From positions 1 to 7,731 of the forward strand of contig DJXA01000199.1 in assembly GCA_002449555.1 (NCBI GenBank): 7,731 bases of DNA. The letters are read 5' to 3'. This document shows, one piece after another, positions 1-4,744 of the stretch. The position numbers were made by a program, and so were the translations under genes. The DNA comes from Atopobiaceae bacterium UBA7016 (GTDB lineage: Bacteria; Actinomycetota; Coriobacteriia; Coriobacteriales; Atopobiaceae). The notes under the pieces are model-generated. The model searched no databases and had not been told where the DNA came from. It saw nothing but the letters and a program-made list of their open reading frames with translations. How positions within the stretch are numbered: position 1 is the stretch's first letter; each line of letters opens with the position of its first letter.

Positions 1-513
1 TCCAACCTGGAGCGCCTGCTGTACTACTTGTCCGACGGCGACTGCGAGCGCGTTGCCGCGTGGATGTCCAGCCTCTCCACTGAGGGCATCTACACTCTTC
101 CCGCCGAGATGATGGACCGTATGCGCGAGACGTTCTCGTGCGGCTTTGCCACCGACGAGGAGACGCGCACCACCATCCGCACCACGTGGGACGAGCAGGG
201 TGTGCTCATCGACCCGCACACCGCCGTGGGCAAGTGCGTGCTTGACCGTGTTGCCTTTGAGGGCCGCCAGCGCGTATGCCTCTCTACGGCCAACCCGTAC
301 AAGTTCTCGGCCGACGTGCTCGCCGCACTTGGCCATGATGTTTCTGGCCTCGACGGCTTTGCCTGCATGGACAAGCTTGAGCAGGTGACGGGCGTGGTCG
401 CGCCGGCGCAGCTCTCCGCGCTGCGCAGCGCTGCCGTGCTGCACGAGACCGTCTGCGACCAGGCCGAGATGTCGGGCTTTGTCGAGGATGCGTGCGCGAG
501 GGTGTTTGCATGA
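1..513 (+). CDS. thrC: Threonine synthase, C-terminal part (5' end outside window)
   Basis: The reading frame is open from base 1 to the TGA at 511-513 and gives 170 residues. The first visible residues are SNLERLLY, a motif typical of threonine synthases of the fold-type II PLP family. Threonine synthase converts O-phospho-L-homoserine to L-threonine and phosphate in the cytoplasm. The N-terminal half with the PLP lysine lies outside the window, so catalytic competence cannot be judged. The remaining part ends in a helix-rich, alanine-rich region (LSALRSAAVLHE and beyond), as expected for a C-terminal domain. The stop codon overlaps the thrB start (ATGA), so the two genes are co-transcribed and probably translationally coupled, and the downstream kinase makes this enzyme's substrate. 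Identification rests on the motif plus the thrB neighbour. Confidence 0.9.
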   Translation, partial: SNLERLLYYLSDGDCERVAAWMSSLSTEGIYTLPAEMMDRMRETFSCGFATDEETRTTIRTTWDEQGVLIDPHTAVGKCVLDRVAFEGRQRVCLSTANPYKFSADVLAALGHDVSGLDGFACMDKLEQVTGVVAPAQLSALRSAAVLHETVCDQAEMSGFVEDACARVFA

Positions 514-1421
514 CGTCAGCCGAGCAATCGCGACGTGTAACGGTGCGGGTTCCTGCGACCTCCGCCAATCTGGGGGTTGGCTTTGACGTGCTGGGGCTCG
601 CGCTTGAGCTCGATGCGTCCTTCACGTTTGAGCCTGCGGACGAGCTGGTGGTTACCGGCTGCGACGGGCGATTCAATACGCCGGACAATCTGGTGTGGAC
701 GTCGTACGTTACCGCCTGCACCGAGCTTGGCCTCACCTCGCAGCCGCTGCACATCCATGAGGACTCGCCCATTCCCAGCTCGGGCGGCCTTGGTTCCAGC
801 TCTACCTGCGTGGTTGCGGGGATCGTTGCCGCGCAGGCCTTGGCGGGCCGAGACATTGACCGACCCTTTACCTTAAGCCTGGCGACACGCATCGAGGGAC
901 ACCCTGACAACGTGGCGCCAGCCGTGATGGGCGGGTTGGTCAGCTCCTACGTTGACGGTGGGCAGACGGTTACCACGCGCTGGCCCGTAGCCCCTAACCT
1001 GCGGTTTGTTTGTCTGGCGCCTCCCTATAGGGTGCTGACGGCCGACGCACGCATGGCGCTTCCCTCCATGGTTCCCATGAGCAGCGTCTCGTGGCAAGTG
1101 GGGCGCTGCCTGGCTATGGTGAGCGCGCTTGCGTCGGGCCGCACGGCTGAGATTGCCGCCTGCTGCCACGACCGCATCCACGAGCCCTACCGCGCGCCGC
1201 TCATTCCGGACTATGACCACCTGCAGGACACGTGCCTTGCAGCGGGAGCCATCACGTTTCTCATCTCGGGCTCAGGGGCGGCAATGCTCGCCATCTGCGA
1301 CGGTGATGCGTCCGCTCAACGCGTGAGCGAAGCAGCGGCGCACGCCATGCCTGACCTGTGGATTCGCACGATGCGCGCCAGCGAGCGAGGAGCCTCTGCA
1401 CGCATCGAGGTCTTACCGTAA
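510..1421 (+). CDS. thrB: Homoserine kinase (GHMP family)
   Basis: Homoserine kinase phosphorylates L-homoserine with ATP to O-phosphohomoserine, the substrate of the adjacent threonine synthase. The 303-residue length is normal for the family. Visible GHMP-kinase landmarks are the N-terminal PATSANLGVGFDVLGLAL segment (residues 15-32), the phosphate-binding glycine/serine loop PIPSSGGLGSSS (88-99), EGHPDNVAPA (129-138, a homoserine kinase hallmark) and the C-terminal ISGSGAAM motif (252-259). I chose the ATG at 510 because it overlaps the thrC stop in ATGA, a classic coupled junction, and leaves the usual short lead before the first motif. An in-frame GTG at 492 would add six residues. The only upstream purine-rich stretch is the weak GCGAGGG at 496-502, which suits reinitiation after thrC. 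All key motifs are intact. Confidence 0.95.
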   Translation: MTSAEQSRRVTVRVPATSANLGVGFDVLGLALELDASFTFEPADELVVTGCDGRFNTPDNLVWTSYVTACTELGLTSQPLHIHEDSPIPSSGGLGSSSTCVVAGIVAAQALAGRDIDRPFTLSLATRIEGHPDNVAPAVMGGLVSSYVDGGQTVTTRWPVAPNLRFVCLAPPYRVLTADARMALPSMVPMSSVSWQVGRCLAMVSALASGRTAEIAACCHDRIHEPYRAPLIPDYDHLQDTCLAAGAITFLISGSGAAMLAICDGDASAQRVSEAAAHAMPDLWIRTMRASERGASARIEVLP

Positions 1422-1430
1422 CGACACATG

Positions 1431-1494
1431 CGTGGGACACGGGTTCGGAACCCCTGTCCCATTTGGGACAGGGGTTCGGAACCCGTGTCCCACA
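1431..1494. repeat. REPIN-like double palindrome between thrB and thrH
   Basis: Two copies of the core GGGTTCGGAACCC (1441-1453 and 1472-1484) lie 31 nt apart. From left to right the order is foot CGTG (1431-1434), arm GGACAC, core, arm CTGTCC, linker CATTTG (1460-1465), arm GGACAG, core, arm GTGTCC, foot CACA (1491-1494). Positions 1432-1461 and 1464-1493 form a 30-2-30 inverted repeat in which only the single central base of each core fails to pair. Each half is also a small hairpin, but with a C-C or G-G mismatch beside the core. This matches the architecture known as a REPIN, two REP sequences in inverted order. It fills most of the 96-nt thrB-thrH gap. No T-run follows it, so it is not a standard intrinsic terminator, though RNA folding could affect thrH expression or mRNA stability. 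Confidence 0.9.
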
Positions 1495-1503
1495 CCCCGA
1501 TTG

Positions 1504-1510
1504 AAAGGAG
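1504..1510 (+). promoter_or_regulatory. Ribosome binding site of thrH
   Basis: AAAGGAG ends 7 nt before the ATG at 1518. It decides the start: the longer open frame beginning at 1428 would translate the REPIN repeat and has no comparable site. Confidence 0.85.
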
Positions 1511-1517
1511 CATCACC

Positions 1518-2117
1518 ATGAACGTCTGTTGCCTTGATATGGAAGGCGTTGTCGTCCCCGAGATCTGGATTGCCTTCTCTGATGCCAGCGGCATTCCCGA
1601 GCTGCGCCGCACCACGCGCGACGAGCCCGACTACGACAAGCTCATGAAGTGGCGAATGGGCATCCTTCGCGAGCACGGCCTTGGTCTGCCGCAGATTCAG
1701 GAGGTCATCGCCACCATCGACCCGCTGCCCGGCGCACGCGAGTTTCTGGACGAGCTGCGCACGCTGTCGCAGGTCATCATCATTTCTGACACCTTCGAGC
1801 AGTTCGCCAAGCCCCTCATGGAGAAGCTCGGCTGGCCCACGCTCTTCTGCAACACGCTTGAGGTTGACGAAGACGGCATGGTCACGGGCTTCAAGATGCG
1901 CTGTGAGCAGTCGAAGCTCACCACCGTGCGTGGCCTGCAGGGCATGGGCTTCGAGACCATCGCAACCGGCGACTCGTACAACGACCTCGCCATGATCCGT
2001 GCGAGCAAGGCGGGCTTCCTCTTCCGCTCCACTGACCAGATCAAGGCCGACAACCCCGATCTGCCCGCCTACGAGGAGTTTGACGACCTGCTCGACGCCT
2101 TCAAGGCCGCGATGTAG
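1518..2117 (+). CDS. thrH: Phosphoserine:homoserine phosphotransferase / phosphoserine phosphatase ThrH
   Basis: The 199-residue product is close to the roughly 205 residues of Pseudomonas ThrH and resembles it along its whole length. ThrH belongs to the HAD superfamily. It dephosphorylates phosphoserine and can pass the phosphoryl group to homoserine, giving O-phosphohomoserine and serine. Visible HAD motifs are motif I DMEGVVVPE (D7 nucleophile, with E9 in place of the usual second Asp, as in ThrH), motif II IIISDT (87-92), a candidate motif III lysine K133, and motif IV ATGDSYND (149-156, with D152 and D156 as metal ligands). The ATG at 1518 is supported by the AAAGGAG upstream. The gene follows thrB-thrC and would feed ThrC by an ATP-independent route. 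It could equally serve mainly as the serine-pathway phosphatase. There is no sign of damage. Confidence 0.9.
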   Translation: MNVCCLDMEGVVVPEIWIAFSDASGIPELRRTTRDEPDYDKLMKWRMGILREHGLGLPQIQEVIATIDPLPGAREFLDELRTLSQVIIISDTFEQFAKPLMEKLGWPTLFCNTLEVDEDGMVTGFKMRCEQSKLTTVRGLQGMGFETIATGDSYNDLAMIRASKAGFLFRSTDQIKADNPDLPAYEEFDDLLDAFKAAM

Positions 2118-2130
2118 CTTCTTCACATCA

Positions 2131-2181
2131 TCATGTCGCCGTGCAACGCGGGTTCGGAACCCGCGTTGCACGGCGACATGA
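2131..2181. repeat. 51-nt perfect REP-type palindrome upstream of the RAYT gene
   Basis: Bases 2131-2155 and 2157-2181 are exact reverse complements around a single G at 2156. The centre is the core GGGTTCGGAACCC (2150-2162), flanked by the arm CAACGC (2144-2149) and its complement GCGTTG (2163-2168), then feet CGTG (2140-2143) and CACG (2169-2172). A further outer arm, GTCGC on the left and GCGAC on the right, extends the stem. It lies 13 nt after the thrH stop and just before the transposase promoter. It could act as a folded transcript end for thrH, but no T-run follows. It could also be the upstream boundary or an operator-like binding site for the transposase; both roles are inferences. 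Confidence 0.9.
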
Positions 2182-2198
2182 ATGCATCTTATTTGGTT

Positions 2199-2207
2199 TG
2201 GTATGAT
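2199..2207 (+). promoter_or_regulatory. Candidate extended -10 promoter for the RAYT gene
   Basis: TGGTATGAT fits the extended -10 pattern TGnTATAAT with one mismatch. It lies in a locally AT-rich patch that stands out from its GC-rich surroundings. A -35 box at normal spacing would fall at about 2180-2185, at the edge of the palindrome, and is not convincing, which is common for extended -10 promoters. The transposase start codon is 27 nt downstream. The promoter abuts the palindrome, so a protein bound to the palindrome could affect transcription. Confidence 0.5.
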
Positions 2208-2223
2208 GTTCTATATCGTCTTG

Positions 2224-2229
2224 AAGGAG
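2224..2229 (+). promoter_or_regulatory. Ribosome binding site of the RAYT gene
   Basis: AAGGAG lies 5 nt before the GTG at 2235. It supports that GTG over the in-frame ATG at 2133, which lies inside the palindrome, and the ATG at 2178. Confidence 0.8.
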
Positions 2230-2234
2230 AACAC

Positions 2235-2999
2235 GTGCCAAAGGGACCACGAGAGATCAGCGAAACTGGCTATTATCACGTCGTGACGCGCACCGTCGGC
2301 GGCATTCCCCTGTTTGAAGATGACAAAGATCGCAAACGATATCTGTTCCTGCTGAAGAAATACCATGACGAGCTAGGCATACGCATTATCGCGTGGGTCC
2401 TCATGAACAACCACGTTCATCTTGTGCTCGATTGTGGTGAGGACGCCAATCCGACTCCTTTCATGAGAAGGCTCGATATCGCTTATGCAGCATACTTCCG
2501 GGCGAAGACGGACCACAAGGGCCACTTGTTCCAGGAGGACTACTGGAGCAAACCGATCCTCAACGATGAGCAACTCATCTCGACGGTTGACTATGTTCAC
2601 CGCAACCCCGAGCGTGCATGCATCGCGTCTATGACGGGCTATCGTTGGTCGAGCATGCAGGAGTACCTTGGGAAGCTGTGGGTGGTCGATACTTCGATCA
2701 TCCTTGAGCTTATGGGAAACGTCGAAAGCCTTGTTGCCTTCGTTGGCAGAATGGATGACGTCGTGCGCATGCGAGACAAAGATGTGCCACGTCAAAAGCT
2801 CACCGATGATGAAGCCTTGCTGCTGGCTAAGCAGATGGCAGGCGTCGAAACGTCCACCGAGCTAAGGTCTCGAGACGTGAAGCTGCGGCCAAAGCTTATG
2901 AGCAAGCTGGCAGAAAACGGTGTCACGCAGCGGCAGATTGCCAATGTCTTTGGCATAAGCAAAAGCACTGTATCGAGACTCCTTGCAAAGCCCTCATAA
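2235..2999 (+). CDS. REP-associated tyrosine transposase (RAYT, Y1/HUH family) with C-terminal HTH
   Basis: Starting at GTG 2235 the protein has 254 residues and begins PKGPREISETGYYHV, matching the usual N-terminus of IS200-like/RAYT proteins (PR..R..S..GYYHV). The HUH metal-binding motif is NNHVHLVL with H60 and H62. The segment GHLFQEDYWSKPI (96-108) and YVHRNPERA (120-128) are family hallmarks, and Y120 is the candidate nucleophilic tyrosine. Proteins of this family cut and rejoin single-stranded DNA at REP hairpins, forming a 5'-phosphotyrosine intermediate. The last 31 residues (VTQRQIANVFGISKSTVSRL) look like a helix-turn-helix, so the protein may also bind duplex DNA. The gene lies between two palindromes sharing the core found in the thrB-thrH gap. 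Its composition differs: I count 50% G+C at 2341-2400 against 67% at 1921-1980 in thrH, suggesting transfer. Catalytic residues appear intact. Confidence 0.9.
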   Translation: MPKGPREISETGYYHVVTRTVGGIPLFEDDKDRKRYLFLLKKYHDELGIRIIAWVLMNNHVHLVLDCGEDANPTPFMRRLDIAYAAYFRAKTDHKGHLFQEDYWSKPILNDEQLISTVDYVHRNPERACIASMTGYRWSSMQEYLGKLWVVDTSIILELMGNVESLVAFVGRMDDVVRMRDKDVPRQKLTDDEALLLAKQMAGVETSTELRSRDVKLRPKLMSKLAENGVTQRQIANVFGISKSTVSRLLAKPS

Positions 3000-3002
3000 C
3001 AC

Positions 3003-3099
3003 GCGTGGGACAAGGGTTCGGAACCCGCGTTGCAAATGGGACAAGGGTTCGGAACCCTTGTCCCATTTGCAACGCGGGTTCCGAACCCTTGTCCCACGC
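3003..3099. repeat. 97-nt perfect palindrome with three REP cores
   Basis: Bases 3003-3050 and 3052-3099 are exact reverse complements around one central G at 3051. The order is CGTG (3004-3007), GGACAA, core (3014-3026), GCGTTG, linker CAAATG (3033-3038), GGACAA, core (3045-3057), TTGTCC, linker CATTTG (3064-3069), CAACGC, inverted core GGGTTCCGAACCC (3076-3088), TTGTCC, CACG (3095-3098). Cores start every 31 nt. The outer units are hybrids: one arm is of the GGACAA type and the other of the CAACGC type, so each outer unit alone pairs only through its core, while the whole 97 nt pairs perfectly. It lies 3 nt after the RAYT stop and 14 nt from the livF stop, between convergent genes. No T-run follows on either strand. 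Confidence 0.95.
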
Positions 3100-3113
3100 A
3101 CTGTCGGGATGTG

Positions 3114-3821
3114 TTATCCGCCGAGGTAGGCCTTGCGGACGTCGTCATCGTGCAGCAGGTCACGACCGGTGCCCGTCTTGGACACGCGGCCGGTCTCGAG
3201 CACGTAGCCGCGATCGGCGATAGAAAGCGCCTTGCTCGCGTTCTGCTCAACCAGAAGCACCGTGGTGCCGTCCTCGTTGAGCGCCTTGATGATGTCAAAG
3301 ATCTCTTGCACCAGAATAGGCGCCAGGCCCATGGAAGGCTCGTCGAGCATGATGAGCTTGGGCTTGCTCATGAGGGCGCGGCCCATGGCGAGCATCTGCT
3401 GCTCGCCGCCCGAAAGCGTGGCCGCCAGCTGGTTGCGGCGCTCCTTCAGACGCGGGAAACGCTCATAGACCTCGCGACGCGTCTCGCGCGCCTCGTCGTC
3501 AGGACGGGTGAACGCGCCCATCTCGAGGTTCTCGCGCACCGTGAGGTTGCCAAAGACGCGACGGCCCTCAGGGCAAAGCGCGATGCCGCGGGATACCATC
3601 TTGTGCGCGGGAACGCCGACCAGGCTCTCCCCCTCAAACTCGATGGAGCCACTGCGCGGACGAAGAATGCCCGACACCGTGTTGAGCGTGGTGGACTTGC
3701 CGGCGCCGTTGGCGCCGATGAGGGTCACGATCTCGCCAGTGTTAACCTCAAACGAGACGCCCTTGACGGCGTGAATCGACCCGTAATAGACGTTCAGGTC
3801 AGAAACGGTAAGCATCGCCAT
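3114..3821 (-). CDS. livF: Branched-chain amino acid ABC transporter ATPase LivF
   Basis: This cytoplasmic ATPase subunit powers the HAAT-family importer encoded in this operon, pairing with LivG. The 235 residues match the usual LivF size. Walker A is GANGAGKST (36-44), the signature is LSGGEQQ (136-142) and Walker B is LIMLDEP (156-162, with E161 the catalytic glutamate). The family-specific PEGRRVF lies at 84-90 and SMGLAP follows Walker B. The switch position is Q193 in VEQN, where many ABC ATPases have histidine; this is normal for LivF. The ATG at 3821 is chosen because AGGAGG (plus-strand 3832-3837) lies 10 nt before it; the second ATG two codons later would be 16 nt away. It starts 2 nt after the livG stop. 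It is the last gene of the operon and ends 14 nt from the 97-nt palindrome. Confidence 0.95.
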   Translation of the reverse strand: MAMLTVSDLNVYYGSIHAVKGVSFEVNTGEIVTLIGANGAGKSTTLNTVSGILRPRSGSIEFEGESLVGVPAHKMVSRGIALCPEGRRVFGNLTVRENLEMGAFTRPDDEARETRREVYERFPRLKERRNQLAATLSGGEQQMLAMGRALMSKPKLIMLDEPSMGLAPILVQEIFDIIKALNEDGTTVLLVEQNASKALSIADRGYVLETGRVSKTGTGRDLLHDDDVRKAYLGG

Positions 3822-3823
3822 GG

Positions 3824-4744
3824 CTACTTCGCCTCCTCATCCTGCGTACCGAGGTAGGCCTCGATCACCTGCGGGTTAGACTGGATATCGGAAGGCGTAC
3901 CCTTGGCAATGATCTTGCCGAAGTTGAGCACGGCAATGCCCTCGCAGATGCCCATGACCAGGTCCATGTCGTGCTCGATGAGCATGATGGCGATCTGGAA
4001 CTCGTCGCGGATCTTGCGGATGTTCTCCATGAGCTCGGCTGTCTCGGACGGGTTCATGCCGGCGGCGGGCTCGTCAAGCAAAAGCAGCTTGGGCGAGGTG
4101 GCCAGCGCGCGCACGATCTCGAGCCTGCGCTGCGCGCCGTACGGCAGCGAGCCAGCGATGGCGCCCGCCTGGTCAGCCATGTTGAAGACGTCCAGCAGCT
4201 CCAGCGCGCGGTCGTGGAACTCCTTCTCGGCAAGCCAGTACTTGGGCATACGGAAGATGCCGCTCCACATGCCGCACTCAACCTGGTTGTGCAGGCCGAT
4301 CTTGACGTTGTCCTCAACGGTCAGCGAGTCAAACAGGCGGATGTTCTGGAACGTACGCGCAATGCCTGCCTGGCAGACCTGCGGCGTGGTCATGTTGGCC
4401 GTGTCGATGCCGTCCAGAATGATGGCGCCGCGCGTGGGCTGATATACCTTGGTGAGCAGATTGAACACGGTGGTCTTGCCGGCACCGTTGGGGCCGATGA
4501 GACCCGCGATCTCGGTCTTACCCACCATGAAGTTGAAGTCCTCCACCGCGTGCAGGCCGCCGAAGTCGATGCCCAGGTGGCGGCACTCAAGGATGGTCTG
4601 GCCAGCATCGCGTTCGGGGATGAGCGAGTCGGTAGGCAGCGGCACGAGCTTAGAGCCCTTTTGCTCCGCCTGGGGCTTCTTGCGCGGGCTGCCTCCACCG
4701 GCAGCGGCGCTCTGCGCCTTGTAGGTTCCCTCTTCACGAGCCAT
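3824..4744 (-). CDS. livG: Branched-chain amino acid ABC transporter ATPase LivG, with N-terminal extension
   Basis: This is the second ATPase of the importer. Walker A is GPNGAGKT (84-91), followed by the family motif IARTFQNIRLF (128-138), the signature PYGAQRR (201-207), Walker B LLLLDEP (220-226, E225) and the switch histidine H258 in IEHDMD. The C-terminus KGTPSDIQSNPQVIEAYLG is typical of LivG. At 306 residues it is about 50 longer than usual. The extra length is N-terminal: residues 1-48 are rich in A, G, K, R and P and resemble no fold I know. The ATG overlaps the livM stop by one base (TAATG) and has GGAGG 9 nt upstream, supporting the long form. A GTG at codon 34, with AAGGG about 10 nt before it, is a possible alternative start, giving 273 residues. 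Confidence 0.93.
   Translation of the reverse strand: MAREEGTYKAQSAAAGGGSPRKKPQAEQKGSKLVPLPTDSLIPERDAGQTILECRHLGIDFGGLHAVEDFNFMVGKTEIAGLIGPNGAGKTTVFNLLTKVYQPTRGAIILDGIDTANMTTPQVCQAGIARTFQNIRLFDSLTVEDNVKIGLHNQVECGMWSGIFRMPKYWLAEKEFHDRALELLDVFNMADQAGAIAGSLPYGAQRRLEIVRALATSPKLLLLDEPAAGMNPSETAELMENIRKIRDEFQIAIMLIEHDMDLVMGICEGIAVLNFGKIIAKGTPSDIQSNPQVIEAYLGTQDEEAK

Larger units (their letters stand above)
2131..3099. mobile_element. Candidate RAYT unit: transposase gene flanked by REP palindromes
   Basis: The segment runs from the first base of the 51-nt palindrome to the last base of the 97-nt palindrome and encloses only the transposase gene and its promoter. I see no target-site duplication at the edges, as expected for HUH enzymes. 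RAYT genes are usually single-copy and not mobile as a unit, acting instead on REPs in trans. The limits given are therefore the extent of the repeat-bounded segment and not demonstrated element ends. Confidence 0.5.

Noticed and set aside
492..509. GTG at 492 as thrB start
   Set aside because: It would add six non-conserved residues. The ATGA overlap at 510 is a more usual coupled start.
1431..1494. tRNA fragment, because the core resembles a T-arm (GGTTCGAA)
   Set aside because: The core reads GGTTCGGAACC, which is symmetric and lacks the T-arm pattern. No acceptor, D or anticodon arms are present nearby.
1428..1517. Upstream in-frame start for thrH
   Set aside because: It would translate the REPIN into a repetitive peptide. 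The ATG at 1518 has a strong ribosome binding site and matches the ThrH family N-terminus.
1413..2171. Long antisense open frame over thrH (252 codons)
   Set aside because: A GC-rich shadow of a well-identified gene, running through both flanking repeats, with no recognisable protein motif.
2133..2234. In-frame ATG at 2133 giving a 288-residue transposase
   Set aside because: The added 34 residues would be translated from the palindrome and promoter region, lack a ribosome binding site and precede the family's normal N-terminus. GTG at 2235 has AAGGAG at good spacing.
3003..3099. CRISPR array, because of the 31-nt repeat period
   Set aside because: There are no unique spacers: the intervals are the arms and linkers of palindromes, units are inverted relative to one another, and no cas genes are present.
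3003..3099. Canonical rho-independent terminator
   Set aside because: The stem is far longer than usual and no T-run follows it on either strand.
2131..3099. Classical insertion sequence with terminal inverted repeats and target duplication
   Set aside because: The palindromes at the two ends are not one repeat in inverted copy, no duplicated flank is seen, and the enzyme is a HUH tyrosine type and not DDE.
3030..3857. Long plus-strand open frames opposite livF, and at 3971-4771 opposite livG
   Set aside because: They mirror the codon structure of the ATPase genes, are rich in R, A, H and L, and show no domain features. One begins inside the palindrome.
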